Positions 33,601 through 45,892 of a DNA stretch of 64,000 bases are shown one piece after another. Position 1 is the first letter of the stretch; each line of letters begins with the position of its first letter. The stretch is taken from assembly GCF_000204055.1 (NCBI RefSeq), contig NW_006768767.1, positions 488,551 to 552,550 of the forward strand. The letters are read 5' to 3'. Source of the DNA: Melampsora larici-populina 98AG31. Taxonomy: Eukaryota > Basidiomycota > Pucciniomycetes > Pucciniales > Melampsoraceae. Under the pieces are notes generated by a model that had not been told where the DNA came from, made no database searches, and saw only the letters and a list, made by a program, of their open reading frames with translations. The position numbers and the translations under genes were made by a program.

Positions 33601-35668
33601 CTCAGTTCCACTTTACCCTTATTTGTTTAAAGATGAATCGTTGCTTTGCTAGTCTCTTGAACTATAACCATCAACTATTACACTCCAAGTACTTTTATTA
33701 GTCCCATTGTATTTGTATACTTTCTGGCTGATAGCTTTGATTATAATATGTTCCATGATTTAAATCAAGAACCCTTTTACGTACTTAAAACTATGTAAAT
33801 CTCCTTGGTCACTACCCAGTTCTTGCAACGCAAAGTTGGCAAGATCCTTGTTAGTCTTTGGATGCAGGCTACTCTAGATTTCGTATCTCAGAGATTATAA
33901 CCAGGCCTAAAGGTTGACCACCTTACATCTGTTAACTTACAGTGGGCTTCGGAATTGTGTTTCTTTGAAACACCGTGAAGAGCTTGTGGTTTACCCACCT
34001 TCATTCTTATCATCATTCTTACTTTAGAATAAGATATAACAACGGATATCCCGCGTACCCAGCAGAATACTTATTCAGGAATCTAACTGAGTGAGAACTA
34101 GACCTCATCAGTGTCTTTTAAAGGTTGCCACCCTGACATATTGTAAATTTGTTTTACGTAAAACTTACATCATTGAGGGGTTTCAAGTTTAAAATTTACG
34201 TATTTTTACATTTTAGAAACTTTGACAAAGTTGTAAACTTTACGTAAAATAATGTTGAAACGGTTGACCTTTTTATGTCTCCCGTTTTAAAATTACGTAA
34301 ACATACACAGGTGAAAATTACCCGGTCAACATTTTGACCTTTTCAATGATGGTATTGTCCACATCATTGAACAAGAGATCAGTCAAGAAGGCCATTTTGT
34401 CATTGTCATCAAAGAGAATGTTGCCATAAGTTGGAACAATATGTTCACCAAGCAATTCTTCTTGGATTATTCAATTGATTTCATCTTCTTTGGCACTTTT
34501 GATTGTTTTTTTCTTTGTGAGGTTGGAACCATTTGGAAAGCAAGTTTCAAATGGTGTTTAAGACCTTTAGAAAGGTCAGATGAGCATGATTGGGAACAAT
34601 TTACTTGGTCAACAAGCAATCTATCATTCCAAGCTTGAGCTCTGAAAAGCTTGGGTATCAAATAATACATGTATCCTTTTTACGACTGTAGTTATCCAAC
34701 GTCCAGGATGTTTACAAACAGTCAAGTTTAATATTTTACGCTGTTGTATAAAATTTGACTGGATTTTTAAAAAAGTGTATAAAAAATTCAAACTTGAAAC
34801 CACTTGAGCTAACATAATGAGAAATACTCCAAAAATGTGTTTCCCAAATGTTGCAAGATTTAGTTTATCTGTCTAACAATTTCTCATTTCATTTCATAAC
34901 TGACTTTGTGTGTTCATCTGTGGGAGTCATTAAGAGTTGGAAAATTGAAAGCTGGTCCTGTGATAACTTATGATGGGTTATAGGTCATACATCCAAGCCC
35001 TCTGAGGGCAAAAGCTGGGATTTTCCCTGAGTTTCAAAGTGTGTCTCATACTTGTTCCTCATTACTTAATTTACCTACCCTGACACTTGTTTATTCATGT
35101 ACAGTAGCACATTGTGTAATTTTTTTGAGTGGGTCATTTTTTGTGTGGTTTGTGCCAATCAATTCATTACAGTTGTTATCACCAAAGCCCCCCTGACTGG
35201 CTCCCTGCAAAACAAATTGAGGCAGTTGACCCGTTCCTTTTGTATTTTTTAGGCAATTGATAAACCACAACAACTTGAAAACTTGCTTGACACCGGATTG
35301 TATTAGACCAGATTCCTTGCACATGTACAGGTGATATACCGTGATGTATAGAGCTGTACTACTTCTACAGCCTTCAAATTATTTTCTATCATTTCTCAAG
35401 CCTGCTTTTGATTTGGATGACAATGCCTAAAGCTCACTTTCCTCATGAAGAAGCCACAACAATGCAGATAGAAACAATCCTGATAAGCTTCAAAGGTAGT
35501 TTTAATAAGACAAGCAAAAGAGAGTATTGTATCATGCAAGAAACAATGTTTTTTTTATTTCAATGAAATTCATTGTGAGAGGTAAGCAAAAAACACGTCT
35601 TGTGTTATGACTCACCATGATTTTTGTTGAAGTGTTTTGTTGTCTATAAAATCAGATTCCGTGTCTAC
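30698..35668. other. Long AT-rich intergenic region, no gene recognised
   Basis: Five kilobases without a supportable gene. The longest frame (minus strand, 32194 to 31739, 151 aa, rich in Lys and Ser and containing WFDLNDLDQLLTLLSM) has no known domain and could be an exon of a rust-specific gene or chance. Around 34140-34310 there is a cluster of TTTACGTAAA-like words. Confidence 0.45.
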
Positions 35669-35675
35669 CTAACAA

Positions 35676-37200
35676 CAACACAGCCACAGTTACTGTACTG
35701 GTATTGTATTGTCAATACTAGTAAAGTACCTGTTTTTTCAATAATCCAAAGAAAGGTATGTAGTACTGTACCTTTCAGCAGATACAATACTGAGTACCAT
35801 ACCTAGAATTCAGGTACTGTGAAAACAACAGCATCCAAAGGGTTGTGGAGGCAGAGAGCCCGGCTCTCATGCAAGCCGCCACATTTTCCCACACCCCAAA
35901 TGGGCAATATCAATGTACCAACTCGGATTGTACAAACCATCATTTCCGGAAGCCATCGGCCATTTGATGAGGGATGGATCTATCCCACAGACCTGTTCCT
36001 CCTTGCTCCATCAAATTTTAAACATATCATGGCAAAGGTGGTATTGTAACATGGCAAGGATTACATTGGCTGTGAGAAAAGCGATATATATTTGCATAAA
36101 GCAATACTCTGCCAAAAGCAATGGTTTCCTTGAACAAACAAATCTTATTTGTAGTGAATTCAGTCAAAAACTGATAAAGCTGTTGAACCCAATACTTATT
36201 TGGGTATTATGACCCTGTTTTTGATTTGTTCTGTTGGCATCATTGCCAACTGCAAGTGTTATTATCAATTTGAATGGTACACAAGTGTATCTTGGTCCAT
36301 CTAAAGCTGTCAAATAGCAAACCCTTACACATATTGCTAGTAAGGATTCATAGAGACTGCTTAATCAAAAAAACATCATATGATTCTTTGCAAGAACCAA
36401 TATCTTCCTTGCATTTTGAGTGTTATGATTGGTTTTGCCAGAGGTTGGAGAAAACCTGGTCAAAATCAATAGTTCTGGTCTCAATTTTTGACTGTTGGTT
36501 TCCTCAAAGTCCATGTTAGAGATGAATCATGATGCAGAGTGGATGGAACTTGGAAGGGTGAGAAAAGTGGAATTGGGTAGCAGGTGTGTGAATGCGTTTG
36601 GACAGGCATGACACATTTGGACGTGGGAAAGGTATTAAAAATAATTAATTCCAATAATGGTTACTGTGCCCGGCTCTTGTCTCTCAGATTAGAGCCGGCT
36701 CTCTGCCTTCACAGTGCTTTGAGTCTTCTGGTGAAAACCACCCAGCGGTAAAGTACTTTTGACTTCTGCTAGGTATGGTACTGTACTGGTATCTCAGGTT
36801 TGCTGATAGGTACTCTACTGTACCATACCTGTTGCAGGTACAATCCAGTATTCCACTGTACTTGAGTTGGTACCTGGCACATCAGGTGTATTGAAAGACT
36901 TCAAATATGATAAATTGTTTATTTGTATAGAAATCAGGAATTGGACAACAATACAGGTACACTGTCAACTACTGTACCAGTATTGTACCTATATTTCCAA
37001 TACTGGCAGGGCCGGTACCAGTACAGTACCTTTCGTGACAGTACTATATCAAGTACAGTACCTACACTTAAATTTAAAAAATGATTGCCCTCCAGTACAG
37101 TAGTGCCCACCCAGGTACAATACTGGCATGTACTGTACCAGGAAAATTAGGTACTATACTGTACTTTACTGGTACTGGTACAGTAACTGTGGCTGTGTTG
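35676..37200. mobile_element. 1.5-kb inverted-repeat element rich in GTACTGTAC words
   Basis: The left end CAACACAGCCACAGTTACTG (then TAC) and the inverse of the right end are identical for 23 bases. Flanking CTAACAA is present at 35669-35675 and 37201-37207, a 7-bp duplication. Both arms are packed with GGTACTGTACC-like palindromic words. A second inverted pair, AGGCAGAGAGCC(C)GGCTCT near 35853 and 36690-36713, may mark a nested element. No transposase is visible. Confidence 0.85.
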
Positions 37201-37207
37201 CTAACAA

Positions 37208-38432
37208 GGCTCCATAATGTTAAATATGTGTCTGCACATGCTTTGAGATGCAATTAATCTTTAGAGAGAGTTGTGATTGAGTCATGCTTTTGCATGACAA
37301 ACAAGCACTTACAGGTTGCCTCCAATAACTGCTCTCTGGTCCATCATCAGTTTTGGTATGTTCCTTGATCTCTCAGTGATGTCCTTGAGCTTTCTGGCCC
37401 CTCTGGAGATTATTGTGCCGCTTGTCTGTCCAGCAATTGAGCCTGTCAAATGACACCAAGATTGTGTTGTAATTGCTGTGATTGGCCCAAGTTTTAGTCA
37501 GTCTTTTATCATCTCACTATGCTGCATTGCCAAGAGCCCTTCATCCTCACCAAGGGGGGCTTTCAATGTTCTCCAGAGGCAGGTGCTTCATAGTTTTCTG
37601 GTGTCATGCTTGCAAGATCAAGAATTAGTGGTGAGAAGTATTCAAAAGGGACAACACCCTCCGGAATGGTGACATGTACATACTGGCAACGTTGCAGTAT
37701 GTAGTCACCACGAATCTTCACAAATGGAAAAGAGCTCCGTGAAACATATTACGGATCACCACATCTGAGGTGACGTAAACAGGGCCTCGAAAAGCCTCTA
37801 ATAGGGATGAGGGTCATTGTTTCAATCTGAGCATTGAGCCAGAATTGAAAGATATCTTTAGTTGTCCCTTCAACCAAAACACGTCTTGTTGTTGAACGTA
37901 TAAAGGGAAAAAAATTGGGAGCGACCATGTAGAATAGGATCATTTAAGGATTCTTCATAACAACATCGCGATGATAGTATTGTACAGCGGGGTTCAAGTT
38001 GGGCGAAAAGTACCTAAACTTTTGGTTACTGGCCCTCTCAGCCCTTCAAAATTGATGTGATCATTCAGCTCATCATTGCTTTATAATGGTTCAGTCTCCA
38101 TGACTCTCCTTCAGTAGATATACAAAGCGCAAATCTGCCAAACAGGCCCATGAATGTCTCAACGTTCGATGAAGCGCAAGATGAATACTACTTATGCGTG
38201 CTATAGACACATGTATGACATAAATAAAAGAATATCGACTCGGGACAATAATAATTTGTATAGAGAGTAAAGTTACATGGTCAGCTGTGAATGGCATAAA
38301 CAGACAAATCCATTTTTTTCTATGAAATGACAAAGCTTTGAGACACAACTTCGCAATGGGTTATCAAAGAAGCCTTGCGACCAATTCCTAGGCAGAGCAA
38401 GATATACTCCGTGTCCAAACCCCAAAATCTAT
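37208..38432. other. Intergenic, no gene recognised
   Basis: Short open frames on both strands lack recognisable domains or consistent splice sites. I see no gene here. The 3' flank of the O-methyltransferase lies at its right edge. Confidence 0.45.
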
Positions 38433-39541
38433 CTATTGATCCTTCCATTTCACTAAGCTCAAACCATCTTCAACTCCCAACATCACGACTTCAACATCAG
38501 GATGATTACAGATCTCGGCATTCAATTCTTTCAAGTGTACTCCATATGCATTACTACCTTCAATTGACGATTGATCTATGTTGGGGATATTGGTGAATGG
38601 AACAGGGTAAGGCGCGTAAGTAGTCCCTGCAAATAAGACATTATCGATTAACATGATGCCTGATTTAGAAAGTAATTTGTATTTCATGATTTGACGAAAG
38701 TACGCTAGATATGAGGGTTTGTCGGCGTCGATGAAAATCTACATGGCGAAGGAGAGATTCAGTTAGATCAGATACCTTGAATAAAATGGCCTCAACCAAA
38801 GATCCCATGACTTACCATATCGAACGGTGCTTCGCCCTTTTGACCCATCTCATCTATAACCTTCCTTGCATCCCCCACTCGCATATCAATCTTTTCATTC
38901 AAGCCTTCCCCAGCACGCTTCCAGAAGGGGCGACACCAACCCTCAAGGAAGGGCTCGACCTCAAGTGTAACGACTTTTTCCACAGACTTCGCTGCCGCAA
39001 AGGCAAGAGCCATCGTGCCGGTGAATGTACCAATCTCTAAGATGCGACGAGGTTTGACAAGGCTAGTCATGAATGCGAGAATTCCTGCTTCGTAAGTGTT
39101 TGAAGACATGACAGGCACCAATTTGAAACTAATTTGACCAGAAGCGTAGAGACCTGCCCAATCAGTCGTTTGAGTAGCGGCTATCATCTCGTTCAAGATT
39201 TTGGTCCATTGGGCTTTGGGATCGGGCACATTCGAACTGGACGATGAGTTCAGATGAATGATGGTTTTGAGGAAATTTGGAAACAAATCAGAACAACGTG
39301 ATTGAAGGGAATCGTTTATCAAACATTCTTACCTGCGTTGCACAAAGTCATCTTGATCATCGACCACAGCCTGAGCATCAATTAAGATAGACTCCAAACT
39401 CTTTTTCGCCGATTCGGCATCTCGACCAGTTCCTCCATTGCCACCTTTATTGATATCCGACAACATCTTACGGGCCTCTGCTAATAAAACTGAGACCCTG
39501 CGAGAAGGATTATCACAGACTACATAAATAGGGGTAGACAT
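38433..39541 (-). CDS. SAM-dependent O-methyltransferase, family 3 (CCoAOMT/COMT type)
   Basis: Three exons, 39541-39333, 39236-38816 and 38738-38433, join in phase (GTAAGA...CCAG; GTAAGT...GTAG) to give 311 aa. The N-terminal 69 residues (MSTPIYVVCDNPSRRV) are an extension beyond the family core. SAM-binding motif I is RILEIGTFTGTMALAFA, from residue 135. The metal- and SAM-binding block IFIDADKPSY starts exactly at the third exon, followed by GIMLIDNVLFAG. Family 3 enzymes move the SAM methyl group to catechol-type hydroxyls with a divalent metal; fungal members are soluble and their substrate is often unknown. No signal peptide is seen. The first 69 residues could belong to a different start, but the ATG fits the exon phase. 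Confidence 0.93.
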
Positions 39542-41126
39542 TTTCGAAAAGATAAGTCAGAAGGTGAGTGAGATATCGGTAGAGAAAGCCTGATTTCTAT
39601 GTTGGTCACGATGAGAGGATGAGTGAGGAGGAAAGAAGTGAATATAGGGTACCAGCGCGAGTGATGGGTGATTCACTACATATCTCTATATAGTCTTGGT
39701 TCCAACTTCCGGATGGCGTCCAAAACTTTTACAAAATCAATGCGCATGAAAGCGTGCCCTGCATGACCTCCATATGGAGACTTGGTTGAGTGCGATGATC
39801 TTGCTCACCACCACAAGCTCCAACAGATGATTTTCGATCAAATGATTCCAAAAAGCAGCTGGATTATGTCACGAATATGAAAGCAGAGAGAATATAATTG
39901 CTGATCAGTTTTCGAAAACAACCCCGCCTGAGTCTTGGAATTCAACCTCGCGGGTTTTAAAATCTCGTCGCGTTGATTTCGTTTTATTTTCAAGCCCCTC
40001 GCGCGGCCGCGTCAGGCGCCCTACCTTGCAGAGCTGTAAGTTTTGGATTCTTGAGGCATGTATCAAGACTGCTGAGCTTGTTGAGCCTGATTTATTTGTC
40101 AGAAGGGAAAGGATCGACGCTGAGAATTGATTCTCTCATGCATAACTATTGACCCTGGCGAGATCCGTTGCAAGTTATGAAATAATTTCAAAAGAGCTTG
40201 AGACAGGACGCTTAGTGACTACATGATCATCAGCTTAATTACATGGGCCCATCTTCGGCGAGGGGCCGACTGAAACACGTTTGTTGGCTGGTGAGCTTCC
40301 AAAATTATCTCACTTCAAGAGTTTGTAATTAAACTCATGCGCTACACCTCTGAACAAAATCTTTCACCATTTGAAACCAACACGCCAGGAACTGGACACA
40401 CGATTTCCCTTCGATTCTTACTTGATCAGACACAGCTTGAATCCTGCTTAGAATTTTGTCATTGGGATTGGCTCGGTTGACTAAAGTCTATGTCCCGCAG
40501 GAAACTCAATGGAAAATATGATACACACTAAATCAAATTGTTGAATGTTTCATTTCTATTTCCTGCCAGAGACTCGTTTCTTTGAGAAAACACTTCCATA
40601 AATGTAAGGTATCCTTCTCACGTGGACTTGTGGAGCCGATGACACAGAATAAAGTTCAATGGTGAAACAAAATCCAGAAGACTAAAGTTCCTCTATGGTT
40701 GGAATGCCAAATGATTTGGACGAAGATTACCCATGTATCGTTATCGTAAATTGAGAGAGCAATGAAAATGAGGGGTAAACAAAGTTGTAAAATCTTACAC
40801 CAACCACGGATGTTTATGGTTTGAATGCACCCCAGAAAAAAATCAGAAGTCAATGGATGAAGGAACTTGGCTGTCATCAAATCTGAACCTAGTATTACAC
40901 CTCATTTGATTTGACTCATTTACATCATGTGATAGCATGCAATACTTCAATTTGCTACACGGTTCAAAACAATATTCCTCGCCTTTTCTCCTTTGCCCAA
41001 CATAGCCCAAGTCTGATATTTCCCTTTATCAAGAATTCATACAAAACATGAGTCAAGAACCAACATTATGTCCATAGTCTAATTAGAAAAGAAAAGTCAC
41101 CATCTCACTTCAACTCCTTGAAAGTT
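39542..41126. other. Intergenic between O-methyltransferase and pantothenate kinase
   Basis: No gene recognised. The part next to 39541 should hold the O-methyltransferase promoter. The minus-strand frame at 40880-40656 is hydrophobic but has no domain I know. Confidence 0.45.
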
Positions 41127-43133
41127 TTACCTGGGTTCTTCTTCATCTAAATTTTTTAGCCAAGCTCCTATCGAACCAAGATAACCTTCATGTCTAAGGA
41201 AGAAAGCTCTCTTTGTGCCTTTAGACCAAAACCTAATCGCATATGATAAAGTTGAAACTGTTGCAGCATGTCCTATTGACTCATATAAATAGTTCTCGTC
41301 AGTATTGATAAGATGAACACAAATCGAGGGGATATAGGATACAGACCTCGGATAAAGCATCCTCCAAAGTATATTCGATCTAGTCCGTGTTTTTCTGCGT
41401 TCAAGTGCCTAGTGTTGAAATGTTCATTTTCCAAAAATCGTCAGATAACCACACAAAGTTCTCACTAAAAAAGAATTACTGACGCAATTTGACCAATATT
41501 ATTACTAATGGCATATAATAAACTCTTACTGATATCTTCAGCTCTGAAAGTATCTTTCTTAGTACTACTTCCATCTTTTGATTCATCAGTTTCCGAATTC
41601 TTGTTTCTCTTTTTAAACACTTTACCAAAACTTGAAGCAATCGTGGAACTCTTTAATCCAATCTTTTGGTAATCTTGACCATAAATATCACCTACTAACA
41701 TATCTACCTTTGAATTATCTCCCATCATACTTAAATCTAACATTTCATCAAAACTCTTAGCTTGGGTTAGGAGTGAAAGTAATCCCCAAAGTGTTCCACC
41801 ACCTAGTGAAGTACCTGAAATTCTTTCAAATTTGCCAAACGCTGATACTTTGATGATTGATACTCCTGAGCCGATATTGACTAACATACAGGGAAATTGG
41901 GGTGTAGGATTCGAATCGAAGAGAACAGAGTATTGTGGAGGATTAGGTGATGGACGAGGTAATTCTTGTGGATCTTGGGATTTCTCTTTGCTGGAGAAGA
42001 CTGATTCTGAAGAAGTTTCGTTTATAGCATCTATCAACCGAGAAGACGTCTCCAAAGCGTCCTCTCTTTCGCTAGCATCATGAGGGTTGTTTTGTACGAT
42101 ATGTTGAACCAGTTCATCCGAAAACCAGAAGACTTCATTCGGGATCTCAGTGATAAAGTTCAACCCAGTGATTAAGCAATCCATCTCTTCTTCCTTCAAA
42201 ACTTCTACATCACCTCCTAATACATTCTTGATCATTTCGGAATAGATATGTGCACCTCCACCCGTAAGGATGATCTTCACACCTCGTTTCATAGTACTTA
42301 TCGGTACTCCATTCGATGCGGCTGAGATTTCTATCAGATTGGCGATAAAGGGGATACATTCGGTTTCGATTGCTTCGGTTTCAAATTTGGTAAAGTTCAA
42401 TCTGCCTCCCGGAATGCTTGAGCCCGACAGCCGCTGGGTATGTCGACTAGGTCCTGAAAAGCTTTGTCGGGCGATCGGATTCGAATCAGATTTGGCAGCT
42501 AGAGAAACAGCTTGTGAGGTGGCTTGGACTGATGACAGCGATGATGTGGTAGGAGTAGGTAGCTCGTGTTGATCTCGAATACAGCTGTCTTGATGTTCAC
42601 ACGCCTCGCCGTGCAGAGAGCCAGTGGAATTGAGGGTCCCATTCCTTACGACTTTCGGAGTCAGGATACCGTTGGGCTGTGTGGATGTGGATTTGGATGT
42701 CGGTAAATTGTTCCGGTTGGTATGATTTTGAGGTTCGTTGGGTGGAGTATCATCGAGTCCAGCTCCTTTTGATGATTGGGATGAAGACCTATTGTCGGCA
42801 CTCAAAGATCCGGTTGAAGGGACCGAAGTGGTTCCACGAGTCCGGTTCGAAGCTTGATGAGTAGTAGCACGGGTGAAATAAACGATCTTGGCCAAAGAGC
42901 CACCAATCTAAAGAAAGCAAGATATCTTATTAGAACCATGTCCACCAGATTTCGGTTCTAGATAAACACGAAGACCAACGTACATCTAGAGCAATGTGAG
43001 AGATATATTCGGTATGCTTCGGAAGGTAAATGTCGCTTGTCTCAACAGACTGATGGTGGTCATCCAGGATTTCGGCTCCACTGATATCGACTTTGAGGGT
43101 ACTGGTAGGTGTGGGTAAGTGTCGGTTTTGCAT
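41127..43133 (-). CDS. Pantothenate kinase, eukaryotic type (apparent 1-base frameshift)
   Basis: The exons are 43133-42984, 42908-41484, 41408-41347 and 41272-41127. The enzyme phosphorylates pantothenate, the first step of coenzyme A synthesis. Family blocks are present: EYISHIALD then GGSLAKIVYFTR (phosphate loop), RLNFTKFETEAIE, KIILTGGGAHIYSE, LVNIGSGVSIIKV, SGTSLGGGTLWGLL, SNNIGQIA, and the C-terminal FWSKGTKRAFFLRHEGYLGS. Two low-complexity inserts (Ser/Thr/Asn-rich after FTR, and near residues 290-340) lengthen it to about 593 aa; yeast Cab1 has 367. At the start of exon 2 the genome reads ATTGGTGGGCTCTTTG, one G too many for D-I-G-G-S-L. Removing one base makes all exon phases fit (594 codons). 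This is either a sequence error or a broken allele. Confidence 0.9.
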
Positions 43134-44540
43134 GTTCTGGAGCAGCCGATCACGCCGATTGTATGGTTCTTCGAAGATGTCGGTTTTCCCTTTGAATGTT
43201 CGATGGAGATGAGATGAAACCAAAAGGATGTAAGACTCAGAGGAATGATAAAGTTGAGATAGGGATTACCCGATTAGCACCCGGCACCTGAGTATCAACC
43301 CACTCATACTCACTCAACTTATCATCACTTGACTCACTCTCACAATTCTTCACATCAGCCCTCAAGTAACCAATATCAGTTGAACAATGTCATCACATGC
43401 TCACCCCATGACTACTTTATCTTCTCGCAGCTGATCAGATAGCGAGCAATTGTCTTCCGGCTATCTCTGGCGGGGCTTGTCTACATGTGCTTCCAGGCGT
43501 GATGCAAGGCATATATCCATTCGACATTCGTCTATAATTGGGCCCAGGGGCTTCGTTATGGCACATGGAATCCCTTTCTCTTTAGAGTTCTATCTACGTA
43601 GTGTATAAGATTGAGTGTGCACCTGTAATCATACCACTTTAAGTCAAGCTCGATTGACTGAGCAGGACTATGTAGTAGAGAGTTACTGCCACTCAATTCT
43701 CAAAGATGGGCAGCAGATGTGAAGAAAATGTAAAGTTTGGGCTGTCACCTCATGGATCACAAATTTTAGACTAATTGAGATCACTTCCAATGCGTCACAT
43801 TTGCTTGTCAATTGGATATAGTGGATGATTTGTCGGAGCAACAAATACCAGTGCAAGGACTATCATCAGATCAAACTTGATCACTTGACTGTGTTGTGGG
43901 TCCTCTATCAAGGAATATTTGAATTTGGAATCTCTTTTTTGAACCTTCCCTGCCCATGAAAGTCTTTAGCATCAATCCCACAGACCAGTCTTCATCCTTT
44001 GAGGGCAAAATGTGGATTCAGAGTGTCTTCACTGACAACCAGCCTTCTACTCAAATCCCACACAATGTCAATAGCCCACCTTGAGTAGGGACGTTCATAA
44101 CACTGCAGGATATGAAAAGCACCTCTCAATGCCTTGGTGTGATGCATAAGGAAAAGTACAAGGAGAAAGCCACAAATTGATTCTTCTATGGCTCCCCCAG
44201 GTGTTATCCTCATTGTGTAAAACATATGACTTGTGGGCCATCACAATGGCCTTCATCCTTCACTCTTCATTTGAGATTTTTTTGTTTTTTGGGGCCTTGA
44301 TCTCAACCTTTTGTCAAATCAAGTCTCACTGCCTCTTCTGCCAGGTCAAATGTGAATCCATTGTTGCTTTTAGTTCTGAAAATTCTCATCTGTTTTGAAT
44401 ATCAAGGAACTAAACATCTGTTCAATCCCAAACACAATTGATCATTATGAATTCTAGAGATGTGCTTGGAAACATTGATCCCAAGAAAAATTGTTGGACT
44501 AGGACTGTAGACTCAGAAGGAACCCTGGTGAAATGGTCAA
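43134..44540. other. Intergenic upstream of pantothenate kinase
   Basis: The frame of exon 1 stays open above the chosen ATG (43133) to beyond 43223, so a more upstream start or exon is possible. No other gene is recognised. Confidence 0.4.
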
Positions 44541-44651
44541 CACCACGTCTGTGTGGTATTTGCCCTTTGACAAGCACACACGAGTCCCCTTTGTGCCTCA
44601 AAGGCAGTCCGCGTGTGCTCGTCGTCAAGAGACTGCCACAAGGACACAGTG
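44541..44651. mobile_element. 111-bp hairpin MITE, copy 2 (CACTA-like)
   Basis: Same length and structure as 12078-12188, with ends CACCACGTC and GACACAGTG and 3-bp duplications CAA (44538-44540 and 44652-44654). The shared core is CCCCTTTGTGCCTCAAAGGC. The two copies differ at many CpG-like positions, for example CGCGTGTGCTCGTCG against CGTGTGTGCTTGTCG. Confidence 0.88.
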
Positions 44652-44654
44652 CAA

Positions 44655-45892
44655 GGGGAGTAAGATCTTGACTTTAAAGCAAAAAATTATGGGAAAAATA
44701 TACAAGATGGTGCACAACCTGTTCAAATTCCATTTTCGGATTGAAGAGAATTTGAGCAAGCAACAAAACATGTACATATTTGTTCAATTGCTGTGTATTC
44801 CTTGCATTTGAGAGAATGTAATGTGATACATAAGAACCATCCAGCATCAAGATACTCAAGACATGAGTTGTTTTCTGTCATAGGTGGAAAGATTGTATTC
44901 AGTATATATACCATGAACTTGTTGTCACAGTGTGTTTTTATGCCCTGAGGCCAGGTATCACACTTTAAATATATTCATTTAAAAAAAAGACTATAACCAA
45001 AGAACATTGATGCAAAAAAAGGATATTGAGTGGTGCCATATCATATGTATCAGTTGTGACCTATGTTAGGTCTTGGAAGATGACAACTTTACACTTTGAC
45101 AAAATTTACACGAGGAAACTATGCACATATGCTATTCATAAAGAATTGGGTCAAGGATACTTACATTCTGTGACAAAAGGGCTGCCAGAAAGGCTGCCTC
45201 AGAGTTTTTCATACAAGGTTTTCTTTGATGGCCTTGGATACATTCATATGGTTGATTCAAAACTTCTTTCAGGGTCAGAAAAAGTCTTGAACATGCGATT
45301 TCAAGGCAATCTTCATCTGAGTACAGCTGGACTCTCAATCCTAAGGCATCATTGTTGAAAGTGAGTACTCAAGCAGAAAAGATCTCTGCAATGAGGCTGT
45401 AGAATAAACCAGACAACATGAATCCTATTTTGCTTCAGGTACATGGCTACATTTCAAGATTTGACAAAATGTAGTGACAAGAAAAAATGAGGAAACAAGA
45501 AAAAACTTGGGGATCAAGAGAGATGGTGATGATGACCATTTATTTGGTTTTCATCTCCAAGAAAATCAAGAAAATTCCTCTTCACAGCTTATGAATCCAA
45601 AAAATCACCCTCAGTAAAAACCATCCATCCGGATATATATTTCCCCCTTGCATGATCAAAATTGACTGCTCATGACTTCACCTTATTGATCAGCTTTGTG
45701 AGTTGTGAATCTTCTGTTCTTAGCTTGAAAATTACTTATGGACTACTCTGTCTCAGCCACCCTACAATAGTTTTAAATACTCAATAACCTCATGGCCCAA
45801 TAAATCTAGGCCAAGAAGAGGGTTATGTTATGAATGATTGTTTGTTAATGCTGTATCTTCATGAATGGTCAGTCTGCTCTTCCTTATTGTTG
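44655..45892. other. Intergenic, no gene recognised
   Basis: The plus-strand frame 45026-45358 has no known domain. Nothing else is supported. Confidence 0.45.

Noticed and set aside
42270..42572. Plus-strand 100-aa frame
   Set aside because: Antisense to the conserved part of pantothenate kinase.
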